In this document: positions 10,701-19,100 of the stretch, piece by piece
Numbering within the stretch: position 1 is the stretch's first letter
How the letters are laid out: every line of letters starts with the position of its first letter
Assembly: GCA_020650975.1 (NCBI GenBank)
Contig: JAIPMN010019003.1
Span: forward strand, 1 to 23,779
From: Apostichopus californicus
Lineage: Eukaryota > Echinodermata > Holothuroidea > Aspidochirotida > Stichopodidae
Length of the DNA: 23,779 nucleotides
Reading direction: 5' to 3'
Position numbers and translations under genes: made by a program
Notes under the pieces: generated by a model
The model's input: the letters and a program-made list of their open reading frames with translations, nothing else
Database searches by the model: none
Told to the model about the DNA's origin: nothing

Positions 10701-11836
10701 TGCCGAAACTCATCAATCAGTAACTCTGTCACCGATAAGTTCACTGAATGAACGATGACATTTTCAGTTCCGGGTTGAGTGTCTTTTGAGATCAGTGTCT
10801 TATTGTTAAACTTCCAAACAGGCGAAATATTGTCCAATGAGGTGCTGTGACAGTTCAACGTTATTGAACCTCCTTTGGTTACGAGTTCACTTTGCGACTC
10901 TGAACAGACAGAAACTGAAAAACGTGGAAGAAATCTTTGTTAATGTTTGCAATATGTTACTTTGCCTCTTTATTTTTTATGCATACAAAGCATACCCAAA
11001 GTAATTATTTATCAGTTCTCTCGTTTCGATGTAGTCATTTGGGTTGATTATTCTATGAGCGGTAAATAATGATTTGTTTTTATTAACATAAGGTATTGTC
11101 TTCTGCCGTTACACGAGGTAATACAAAAGGCTATATATAGGCAAGTTGTATGTATTAGTAAGGTTACCAGAGACAATACAAGGATTGTAAAACTACCAGA
11201 CAATACTCTGTAGTTAATATGTAAAATAAAACGTGTGACTAGTTAACCTAAGCACTTTACAATGGCCACATCAGAAAGATTTTTTTCGAATCCAATTTCA
11301 CTACCAGTGCCTGTTTGGTGGATGGGAAAGGACCAAAAGGAGCATTATTTACATTAGCCCTTACACGTAAATTATCTAATAATTGGGATTCAAAGAGGCT
11401 GATAATAATGACTTGGGAGTGTAGTTTAAAGAATACTATTGACGATCGTTTGATACCTTTTCATATCTCGGGTTTTCAAAGTCAGTCAGTTTAAGATGGT
11501 TAATATTGGAATCTGCCTATCGTTTCGGATGCTAATACTTTAATTATATTAAGATATTGGGGATGACTCTATTTGATGTACACGAATTCAGTCAGTTGGA
11601 TTCACAGGATGACCGTGAATTCAACCTTAAGAAGGATATAATAAAATGACCACTTTGTTTTCCATTGATAAAAGATATTTTCTATAACGAGCACATCGTC
11701 AGTGAAAAAAGGCCCACTCAATTATCGTCCTCGGAGTTGTAATCAATAAAATAGTCAAGTAATACAATCTTCATATATTACCTGTGCCGATCGCGGTGAG
11801 CAGGAAAACATAGGTCACATAATGCGGTAAGGCCAT
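4682..11836 (-). CDS. Ig-domain receptor tyrosine kinase-like pseudokinase (14 exons, 721 aa)
   Basis: Spliced gene; exons in transcript order: 11836-11782, 10914-10630, 10187-9801, 9651-9334, 8991-8896, 8174-8136, 7807-7622, 7236-7126, 6879-6698, 6395-6276, 6141-6030, 5764-5668, 5252-5150, 4756-4682. Every junction is GT-AG and the joined frame is open from ATG to TAA (2166 nt). Residues 1-18 are a signal peptide; Ig-like domains lie at about 19-113, 114-242 and 243-348; a transmembrane helix at about 353-375; a tyrosine-kinase fold at about 415-692; and a short tail follows. Kinase landmarks include VAK (K452), HQNIV (479-483), QEYIANGNL (499-507), PPE (602-604), DIWSFG (616-621) and RP (678-679). 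HRDLAARN is replaced by HPALAARK and DFG by DFF, so catalysis is unlikely. It is predicted to sit at the plasma membrane and signal as a scaffold, dimer partner or decoy. The family resembles FGFR/VEGFR-type receptors in layout; I do not recognise a named orthologue. Confidence 0.92.
5150..5252 (-). CDS. Pseudokinase receptor exon 13: kinase C-lobe end
   Basis: [17 protein letters not shown] is the conserved W-x(5,6)-RP segment of tyrosine kinases (R678), followed by the last helix. Acceptor is ATTTTCAG, donor CAAAG|GTATTA, ending in phase 0. Confidence 0.92.
5668..5764 (-). CDS. Pseudokinase receptor exon 12: helix G region
   Basis: Encodes [13 protein letters not shown] onward, matching the G-x-x-P-Y segment after helix F of tyrosine kinases, and ends in a Cys-Cys-Pro segment. 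It begins in phase 1 and ends with two bases, which complete an Ile codon with the next exon. The donor is CCAT|GTATGA. Confidence 0.87.
6030..6141 (-). CDS. Pseudokinase receptor exon 11: P+1 loop and helix F
   Basis: IAWLPPE (in place of APE) and [19 protein letters not shown] are classic tyrosine-kinase C-lobe sequence. The structural core of the C-lobe is thus well kept although the active site is not. Confidence 0.93.
6276..6395 (-). CDS. Pseudokinase receptor exon 10: degenerate catalytic loop and DFG site
   Basis: 40 codons. The catalytic loop reads CHPALAARK in place of (C/V)HRDLAARN: the proton-acceptor Asp is Ala558 and the Mg-binding Asn is Lys563. The DFG motif is LFDFFP, so D576 is kept and the Gly is Phe578. 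The following activation segment has no tyrosine. Acceptor TTCACAG and donor AAGT|GTGAGT are strong, so the changes are not an annotation artefact of a bad boundary. Confidence 0.92.
6698..6879 (-). CDS. Pseudokinase receptor exon 9: hinge, short kinase insert, helix E
   Basis: [18 protein letters not shown] is a typical tyrosine-kinase hinge and helix D. A polar segment of roughly 25 residues (a small insert) follows, then helix E ending ALAFLHSNQ. The phase switches from 1 to 0 here. Acceptor is CCAACAG, donor TCAG|GTAGCT. Confidence 0.9.
7126..7236 (-). CDS. Pseudokinase receptor exon 8: helix C and HxNIV strand
   Basis: 37 codons. HQNIVNYIG matches the conserved HxNIVxLLG of tyrosine kinases. 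Aligned without gaps to FGFR-type kinases, the helix-C Glu falls on Leu469, with no Glu at adjacent positions. Acceptor is TTGACAG, donor GAAG|GTAAGT. Confidence 0.88.
7622..7807 (-). CDS. Pseudokinase receptor exon 7: kinase N-lobe start
   Basis: 62 codons covering the juxtamembrane end, the glycine-loop region and the VAIK strand. The loop reads LFPAGSVF, with one glycine where active kinases have GxGxxG. The ATP-binding Lys of VAK (K452) is kept in FIVAKTVS. Phase 1 at both ends. Confidence 0.87.
8136..8174 (-). CDS. Pseudokinase receptor exon 6: juxtamembrane mini-exon
   Basis: 13 codons, phase 1 at both ends, polar and charged ([13 protein letters not shown]). Acceptor is GCACAG, donor GAAG|GTTTGT. 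A nearer CTAG acceptor would add a stop, which supports this boundary. The symmetric phase means it could be skipped without a frameshift. Confidence 0.75.
8896..8991 (-). CDS. Pseudokinase receptor exon 5: transmembrane segment
   Basis: 32 codons, phase 1 at both ends. A hydrophobic run ([20 protein letters not shown]) is followed by the stop-transfer cluster YKKRKQ, giving a type I single-pass receptor with the following exons in the cytoplasm. Confidence 0.9.
9334..9651 (-). CDS. Pseudokinase receptor exon 4: Ig-like domain 3
   Basis: 106 codons, phase 1 at both ends. B-strand LKC (Cys272), the typical [11 protein letters not shown] segment (Trp285) and F-strand HISC (Cys328) give a clear membrane-proximal I/C2-type Ig domain. 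Acceptor is GTTACAG, donor AATG|GTGGGT. Confidence 0.9.
9801..10187 (-). CDS. Pseudokinase receptor exon 3: divergent Ig-like domain 2
   Basis: 129 codons, phase 1 at both ends. Cysteines at about 115, 142, 148 and 200 (MTCERN in the F-strand position) suggest an Ig fold, but the core Trp is missing and the domain is longer than usual. Boundaries are AATTTCAG and AAAG|GTATCA. The Ig assignment rests mainly on position between two clearer Ig exons and on the phase. Confidence 0.8.
10630..10914 (-). CDS. Pseudokinase receptor exon 2: Ig-like domain 1
   Basis: 95 codons, phase 1 at both ends, as is usual for Ig-module exons. The domain has B-strand Cys40, C-strand Trp52 and the F-strand motif EGTYAC (Cys98), with an extra Cys22 near the start. 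Likely N-glycosylation sites include N47 (NIS) and N56 (NKT). Acceptor TTTTTCAG and donor GATG|GTATGA bound it. Confidence 0.9.
11544..11677. repeat. Repeat family copy A (partial)
   Basis: It shares with copies C and D the segment around CAGTCAGTTGGATTCACAGG and the AAAATGACCACTTTGTTTTCC segment, with scattered substitutions. It holds only the part corresponding to the intron side of the exon-like unit and lacks that unit. Confidence 0.75.
11782..11836 (-). CDS. Pseudokinase receptor exon 1: signal peptide
   Basis: The exon starts at an ATG followed by 17 more codons with a hydrophobic core ([11 protein letters not shown]), typical of a cleaved signal peptide. It ends in phase 1 at donor ACAG|GTAATA. 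ATGG gives a good start context, and only six bases separate the ATG from an upstream splice acceptor. Confidence 0.85.
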
Positions 11837-11841
11837 GTTTA

Positions 11842-11856
11842 TCTGTTACACAAACA
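11842..11856 (-). other. Splice acceptor just upstream of the receptor start codon
   Basis: On the minus strand TTTGTGTAACAG precedes ATAAACATGG, so the 5'UTR is probably split, with one or more noncoding exons upstream. This makes the exon-like repeat units at 12653-14147 candidate first exons. Confidence 0.45.
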
Positions 11857-12589
11857 AGAACAAGTTGGGAATACAAGACAACACATCCTGCTTGAATGGA
11901 CTAACGTTTTGTAACTGATGAATAAAAATGGGTAACTTGAGCAGACATGAACAGATTGCTACCTAGGCCTAGTTTAATCCGCAGTTAAACATAATCCAAT
12001 CTACCATGCCTATGGCACAAATGATTGATAATCACATTTAGGATAAGTAATGTTTCCTACTACATGGCATCTGCTTAGTATACTATTTAGTAGTTGCGAG
12101 GAAGGGTAATATTATAGTCACCCGACTTGCATTGATACACAGCGAAACTTTAGTAGTCTTCTGATATTTTCATCTTAAACTTGAACTTGGTATTGAATGG
12201 CGTTTACACTGCATCCATTCCGACGAATGGTAAAGAGTTACTGGTTGGGCACGATTCGGGGAGATCTTTATAACGTTCGATGAAATTAATTTAATTCTGT
12301 TCGAACTGAAACGTTTTAAAAAGTGCTGCAATATATGTATTCCACTAAACTCGAAATGGCCTTCCATCCTATACCTATTTCTGCTAAGATTTTATAACAA
12401 ATTAGTAACGATATAAACTATAATGACACGGATACATACGCTTAACTGTCAATACCACGAGCCATGTAGTAGCATTGAACGCTTCAACAAAACTTACAAC
12501 AATGTAGGCAAGTGATTGGAACATAATTATGTTTATTAATGTGCAATAAAAATGATATCTTGGTCGTAGGACAATGTTTAACCCTAATG

Positions 12590-12924
12590 AGTAGTTATTG
12601 TTTTCTAATCTACGAATGATCTAACTGACTTTTAACTGAAAACAAAAGTTACTCTGAAATCGATTTTTCTGTCAGGGAGTCTTGATCGATCTCAAATACG
12701 AACTCTTTGTAATTTATCAAGAAAACTTAGATCGACATCGATACCCAAAATATGTAATATATGTACAACTTTTAAGTGAATGATCAAATGACCTGAAAAG
12801 AAAGAAAATTAATTGTAATAGTCAGTAGGTCAACATATTATCTGGATGCTCATGTAATAATGCTTGCAAAACACATGAGAGTTAACTATATGCCTGGGAG
12901 TATGGCGTAGTTCCTTATCATTTG
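12590..12924. repeat. Repeat family copy B
   Basis: It matches copies C and D over the CTAACTGACTT, AAATACGAACTCTTTGTAA and TTTTAAGTGAATGATCAAATGACC segments, and copy C also over GAGTTAACTAT...GGGAGTATGGCG. Substitutions and small gaps show it is an old copy. Confidence 0.8.
12653..12792 (-). other. Exon-like unit in copy B (candidate noncoding 5' exon)
   Basis: On the minus strand TTTCTTTTCAG|GTCATTTGATC opens the unit and TTTCAGA|GTAACT closes it, about 140 bases. All three frames contain stops, so it would be untranslated leader. The donor is weaker here than in copies C and D. Confidence 0.3.
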
Positions 12925-12942
12925 GAAAATATATGCCATAAC

Positions 12943-13303
12943 TATATTTGATGTACACGTATTTAGTCAGTTGGATTCACAGGATGACCACATGAATTCT
13001 ACCTTAGCAATTTAATAACAAAATGGCCACTTTGTTTTCCACTGATAAAGAATGTTCTAACTGACTTATAACTGAAAAGGAACTTACCTTGAAATTGATC
13101 TTACTGTCATTGAGTCTTGACCGATCTCAAATACAAACTCTTTGTAAATGATCAAGGAACCTTAGATCGAACTTTTAAGTGAATGATCAAATGACCTGAA
13201 AAGAAAGAAAGTGCACATTGAAATAGTCAGTAGGTCAAATTGTTTCTTTATGCTAATGTAAGAGTTAACTATGCGTGGGAGTATGGCGTTGTTCATTATG
13301 ATT
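12943..13303. repeat. Repeat family copy C
   Basis: The fullest copy. It begins TATATTTGATGTACACG, continues through the CAGTTGGATTCACAGGATGACC block and the exon-like block, and ends near GGGAGTATGGCG. It directly follows copy B in the same orientation. Confidence 0.8.
13088..13195 (-). other. Exon-like unit in copy C (candidate noncoding 5' exon)
   Basis: On the minus strand a strong acceptor (TTTCTTTCTTTTCAG|GTCA) and a perfect donor (TTTCAAG|GTAAGTT) bound 108 bases with stops in every frame. The orientation matches the downstream receptor gene. Confidence 0.4.
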
Positions 13304-13537
13304 CAGGCACGACAGAAAAGGAGGCGGAGGTTTTTATTATATTAAGATATTGGGAATTAATATATTTGATATACATGAAAAACTGTTACCAAACTGATTA
13401 TCCACTAAATAACCTGTGAAAAAATTGTGTAAAAGTAAGTGGTCTAGACTTTTCGATCCTAGCAGGAACTTTTTCAGAGGCTGAATGACAAATAAGATTA
13501 ACAGAACGGACAAATAAACGCCAAGAATGCAGACAGT

Positions 13538-13815
13538 TTAATGACTGAGCAAGGTGAACACAAAAGAGAAATATGTAAGTGGCTTAGTACACAAGGGATG
13601 GAGAGAAGAAAGAAACCAACAGGAGGAAGAGGAGAGGTAGGAGATTAACTGTAGAGGAACAAAGAAAAAATTGAGGTAAGAGGGTAGGGAATAAACTAGA
13701 GAAGGCCAAAAACAGAAAAGTGTGGAGACGAAAGGTGGAAGAGAGCTACGAGAAGAGAGGTGACAGAGAGGTAAATAAAGGGAGATGCAGGGTTGGGGAG
13801 CACAAGAAAGATTGG
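13538..13815 (+). repeat. Polypurine low-complexity tract
   Basis: The plus strand is strongly A/G biased over about 270 bases (repeated AGAAGA, GGAGG and GAGAGG words without a fixed unit). The open frame on the minus strand here (Leu/Ser/Phe-rich) is a by-product of the composition, not a gene. Confidence 0.75.
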
Positions 13816-13871
13816 TCATGTCCTACCTGAATGTTGAGCCCATGAGGTTGAATGGTGCGAAGGCGTTGTAT

Positions 13872-14196
13872 GAACTCAGTCAGTTGGATTCACGGGATGA
13901 CCACATAAATTCTACCTTAAGAATAATGTAATAAAATGACTACTTTGTTTTCCACTACAAAGAATGTTCTTACTGACTTATAACTGACAAGAACTTACCT
14001 TGAAATCGATCTTACTGTCATTAAGTCTTGACCGATTTCAAATACGAACTCTTTGTAAATGATCAAGCAAGGTTACATCGACACCCAACAAATGTAATAT
14101 ATGAACAACTTTTAAGTGAAGGATCAAATGATTGATCCTGCGAAACACTGAAAAAAAAAGTGCACATTGTAAAAGTTAGTAGGTCAACAGTTTCTT
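13872..14196. repeat. Repeat family copy D
   Basis: Same orientation as copies A to C. It shares the GTCAGTTGGATTCAC block, the GAACTTACCTTGAAATCGATC block and TTTTAAGTGAAGGATCAAATGA. It is separated from copy C by about 570 bases that include a polypurine tract. Confidence 0.8.
13999..14147 (-). other. Exon-like unit in copy D (candidate noncoding 5' exon)
   Basis: On the minus strand an acceptor with a long T tract (CTTTTTTTTTCAG|TGTTTCG) and a perfect donor (TTTCAAG|GTAAGTT) bound about 149 bases. The acceptor lies in sequence not shared with copies B and C, yet splice potential is kept. Confidence 0.38.
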
Positions 14197-15996
14197 TCAG
14201 TGAAACATTAACTACTTGCAGAGCCGAAGATACGTTATCCAATTTTCTTGTTACAAAAAGGGATCAATGTTATCACAAACGCATACGAATATACAAAATG
14301 TCTGGGAAAGAAGAATGAAGATGATACAAAATAGTTATTCCTTTCTATCAATATATTTCTAGCTGGTTCCAGCTTTCAAAAGACAGTACTTTACCCGAGC
14401 GTAACATTTTTGCATTTTATTGGTCACTAGGAAATATAGATTGATGCTGAAATCAACATCAAAGCCAAATAAAATATTTTGCGAAAAAAAAAATTGATCA
14501 ATTATTTGAAAAAAACTTGGCACAATGTTAACGTTATTGTTTTATAAAGAAATGAGTACTCTTATAGACGACATATAGTCGTTCACCAGTTGTCATTTCC
14601 AATGGAACCCCCAGCCCCCGGTCCCATTGTCTCATTCAGGTCTATATGCCCTCTAGCATAAAAATTTGTATCAACGTAAGAGTTTATTCATGAGTCTTTG
14701 GCTGTACAAGACAACGAGTTTACAGTCATAGTTCTCACAGCATGTTTCGGTAAAGATTTACCTCTTCAAACATTTGTTTCTAATGCTATGTAAAAAGTTT
14801 GGCAAGTCATTTAATTATTGTAATTTTAAAGAAACACAAATTCATTTTATGATATCATTCTTGTGTGCCACCTCACAGTATTGCCCAAGGTCAACGGAAC
14901 CAGCTACGAAGCTGAAAGGTCATCAATGTTCTTCATTACATATTTTGATCTACGGTAAAACCCCGATTATCCGAACTGAGCGGAACCGAATGTAGTTCGG
15001 TTAATCAACAAGTTCAGATAATCGCATTTTTATCAATTAACACATTTTCGACTTAAACACACTCATGTTATGCGATATTTTGCCTTCTAAATGACTCTAC
15101 ATATTATCTTCCATGTTAATGAATTGATTAATTGACGATCGCATGCAGAAGTAAACAAATATAAATCATTTTTGTTTCACCACTCTGACCACTTTTCAGT
15201 AGTCTATATATATTTCCGCTGTATAGGCCACTTACTATACAATAGTACAGTAAGCATATGTGTTAATCATAGTCTCGATATACTTCGTTATCTCTTTGAG
15301 CAAGCGGATAAGAACGTTGCACTTTGTTGCAAGAACAACTTAAGTCTTTTTATGTTAAATACAAGTTTACTCAAGAGGTTCGTCAATCTGTAAGATCATT
15401 CCTTGATTGTGAACAATTCCTGCCATGTTCATGTACGCAAAACATACGATAATTAAATTGGTTTGACTTTCGGTTTGAAGACACCATGTCTGTTGTATAA
15501 TATATGCCTGTTATAATATCTGATATATGGGTTCTCCGTGCTTGCAGAAGGTCGAAGTCCATACTGATTCAATGTATGTGCACTTAAGTTATATTGTCCA
15601 TAAGAAGTGTAATGATAACTATATTTGTATGACACGAACCAGTGTAGGTTTGACAATGTGTTTGCACTGTGCAGCACGCATCAAGAGGTTCTGCTTTCGG
15701 ACACCAATTGCCTGTTTCGGATGTGTACGTTAATGGCTTGTTGTGAGCTCTTCCTATAAATTTGCGTAAGATTATCGTCTATCACTTTGTCTCTTTTAAT
15801 TCAGCTAATAAAAGTAGATATTGTAGACTTGCCTACGGCTATCGTAGAGTATAAATTGATTGATACATTACAACTGATAAGAAACATAATGATAATTAAG
15901 GTAAAGTGGTTTTGCTGTGATAATTGTCAATGGGGTTATTAGCGATGTGTTTTTTTTCTCCTGACATCTTAAAAGTTTTACTCCGTTTCATTTCAG
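14197..15996. other. Intergenic region between the divergent genes
   Basis: Apart from the transposon-end fragment at 14954-15024 I see no gene. Open frames at 14774-14995, 15172-15393 and 15453-15733 have no protein signature. A C-rich patch sits near 14606-14622. Promoters of both receptor genes would be expected within the 11.9-16.0 kb interval, but I cannot pin a TATA box or initiator to either. Confidence 0.55.
14954..15024. mobile_element. Pogo/Tigger-like transposon end fragment or mini-MITE
   Basis: GGTAAAACCCCGATTATCCG resembles the terminal inverted repeats of pogo/Tigger-type DNA transposons. CGATTATCCGAACT (14964-14977) recurs inverted with one mismatch as AGTTCAGATAATCG (15011-15024), giving a short hairpin-like element. 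There is no transposase frame, so it is a fragment or a very small non-autonomous derivative. Confidence 0.5.
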
Positions 15997-16070
15997 AACT
16001 GCTGGCTTTATTTTAACGATTCTCTTTGTTTCCAATACGACTTAAATTGAAGATCATTACAAGAAAAGAC
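15997..16070 (+). other. Candidate 5'UTR of the plus-strand receptor, after a splice acceptor
   Basis: CCGTTTCATTTCAG ends at 15996, directly before a 74-base leader to the ATG. This suggests an upstream noncoding exon, as in the other gene. No in-frame ATG precedes the chosen start. Confidence 0.4.
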
Positions 16071-16119
16071 ATGTCGCCTCTCATAATCGTGGCATCTATT
16101 CTTATGATTGCTGTTGCAG
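16071..16119 (+). CDS. Ig receptor exon 1: signal peptide
   Basis: ATG followed by a hydrophobic stretch ([13 protein letters not shown]), ending in phase 1 at TTGCAG|GTAAAA. It is a typical secretory signal, matching exon 1 of the neighbouring receptor in layout. Confidence 0.85.
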
Positions 16120-19100
16120 GTAAAATCTTACATACTTAATTTGTTCGTTTGTATGATGACGATATCGTATGTGTTAATTAATACTTACACAGGGGGACAC
16201 ATAATGACTAAAATAAATTTGCGTATGCAAAGGTTTAAAGTAAGTAACCTCCCCCCTCCCCCCACCCACAACACATACACAACCACACTTGACTACATGA
16301 CGTGTATGGGTGCCATAGTTTTAACAAAATCGGGAAGAAGTTTATTCATTCGTTTCCATATTACCAGAAAAAAGGAAAGACATTTTGAGTGATTGCATGG
16401 TTTCGACTTGTTCAGAGGGTTTTGGAATGTTGAGAGCTCGAAATTTCATTTCGTAAGTATTTACTGACCCACTGTGTCTTACATTACGACGTTGATATCA
16501 GTAGATTTAAAAACATGTATCAATACATTATTTGATATTGATCGTTAAAATTTCGGGTCATTTATTAAACAGGTTCATCGATCAGTGGTGCAGTTGTGTG
16601 TGATGACACTAAGTACATTGAATACGACCATGAGGAAATCATTTCATGCAGTTACGACAGAAGCTTCTATACAGTAAGATGGCAAAAAGACAACAGTACA
16701 GAAACGATCCTCAGAATAGACGGCATGGACAAAAGCGGCAGTGGATTGTCATCAGGAAAATATGATATCAAAGACGACGGCTCGATGGTTATACCAAGAG
16801 TCGAGTTTAGTCACGAAGGACTTTACACTATATCTGTTCTACGTTCTGACGGTCATTTGCTTAGGGACAGTATAGTGGTTCGGGTTTCAGGTAAACATAG
16901 TTAAGTTAATGTACATAAATCTTGTTAGAGTCAATGTATCCGTATTGTACAAGTTGAACTGATATTTGTTCATGCATATACACGTAGTTCATGACATAGT
17001 ATTTGTTATCGCTTCTTCTTCTTCCTCTTTGTAGTCTTCCCTTATTTTGGTTTTGTCTTCTTCTGTAAAATATTGTTAGATATGTTAGATGGAGGACTAA
17101 ACCTTGTGTACAGAACAGTGGCGCAACCATCTTTACATCTGGGGAAATACCCCAGTGTACATCACATAAGAATATGACTTGCTTGTTCAGTGCAACCCCA
17201 TATTTCTTCAACATTTGTTTCAATAATTGCGAAATATTGTTCAATCATGCATTTCAATACCATCTATTTTAACGGCCCTCTTTGAGACACCTCCACTCAA
17301 CAACATAACATATTACCCCCTACCTCATCCCCCCTCCCCTCCCCATTTCCCCAATACACAAATAGTAGTTACGACCCTGGTATAGAACGTATGAACCCCG
17401 ACGCTAAATTTTTACATTGTGCAGTGGTATACATGCTTTATCCTTTTTGTCTCTACAGTACCATTAAAGGATTTGACCATACATGACTGTTTCGTTAGTG
17501 ATCATGAACTATGTAAGAAGACAAACATATCAGAAGGGGAATCTTCTTTGGTATGTAGCGCCAACAATGCCAAACCTCCAGTAGAAATATCATGGCGTTC
17601 ACTACAAGAAAGGAGCATGCCAACAGATTATGGCTTAAAAGATGACACTTACAAGTTCAACGACACGGTGGCGCTGTACTCCACAATATCTACTCTTAAA
17701 TATAACACAAGGCTATTTTCGTTGGAATATTTTACCTGTATAGCAACTGGTATCGCTGTTAGAGATGTATCCAGTGCATCAACAATAGTAAAAGGCCATC
17801 AGCAGTATGACGATCGTACTAGCAGAGTGACTTACGTGTTAGAAGGCGAATCATTACCATTGTCATGTCCACGTCCAAATTATCCCTTTGGACTATTAAG
17901 TGCTACATTTTCAAATCGATCTTCAACCATAATAATGGAGTGGGGGTTACACATCCAACCACGATGCCCGAGACTGTGGAATTGTGAGTTCTCTGGAAAT
18001 GACTTAGTGTCGATAGTTGTGCCTACCTATAACATTTCTCTCGAATGCGTATCCAGCTCAGGTGTCATGGCTACCACGGATGCGATACATGTATCCACTG
18101 TAGGTGAGTATGTTTCTTACGGTTAGTGTTTTTATTAACAAAGAATTTAATAAATAAACATTTCGGAGACGTGCATCCAAATGCATGCTGATTTCGCCGA
18201 CCTTGAAATGATTTCCTTTTTCACACACAAAGACAATTGTTTTGTGTGTTGTTTATTACCTATCGTGACTTAAACATGTTCATTCAACTACCAAATTGCA
18301 AATGCACTCTTATCAAAAGTTGTTCTTTAATATAATCATGTCTTTGAAATAGTCTGACGAAACCACTACTTCATGTGATGACAAATGGACGATAAGTTCA
18401 TTGGTATATTTACTACTTTTTAATTGTAAAGGGAGAGTATAATTTACGTTCTCGTTCAATTGGATGAGTCGTTTTGAACATGTCACGCTATGTTCAGTTT
18501 GAGTTACAAAGTTGGCTATAAAATTGATAATTGAGCGTGCAACCCTTTTGAACATTTTGAAAAATAAAAGAACAAATTATTATGAAGGTAGTTAGATTAA
18601 TTGCCTTGTTACATGTGGAACATTGTTCACCCTTAAATACATGTTCTTACAATTGCTGCTTCACAGGCTTATATATTTTTGTTTGTTCTTATTATTACAT
18701 TTTCTGCTCTTTTTACTTCAGATAATTCATTCAAATCTGTTGTTAGCATTGATGGTTGCGGTAGTGTGGATCAAATGTGCGAACGTACAACAGGTCTTAT
18801 TGGCAATATTTCTTGTTCACTACTGAACACTAAACCAGACATCCAATTAACTTTTCATCAGAGTGACGGTCCAGAAGTTACCATCAGCAGAGAGTGGCAC
18901 TACACAGATGAGAATCATTCAACAAATACTTTTGACAATTATGTAATATCTGAGTATCATATAAGTCAATGTGATGAAGTCATAGAACTTATTTGTTCGC
19001 CAGCTTCCGTAGAGTTTGCCAAGTTCCAGAATACAGCTGTTGTTCATCTGAAACCAGGTAAACGTAGAATAAACTGTTTCTAAATCACCATTGGAAACTT

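Noticed and set aside
13538..13819. Minus-strand 93-codon frame rich in Leu, Ser and Phe
   Set aside because: It is the complement of a polypurine low-complexity tract, which avoids stop codons in that frame by composition.
16108..16392. Plus-strand 94-codon frame starting within exon 1 of the Ig receptor
   Set aside because: It is an out-of-frame reading into intron 1, passing through the C-rich tract; the strong donor at 16119 explains the region better.
16906..17244. Minus-strand 112-codon frame inside intron 2 of the Ig receptor
   Set aside because: It lies wholly in an intron of the opposite-strand gene, has no recognisable motif and includes low-complexity Arg/Lys-rich sequence.
18623..18826. 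Plus-strand 67-codon Leu-rich frame that looks like a membrane segment
   Set aside because: It is an alternative frame across a polypyrimidine tract and the start of Ig exon 4; the Ig frame has the conserved cysteines and correct phase.
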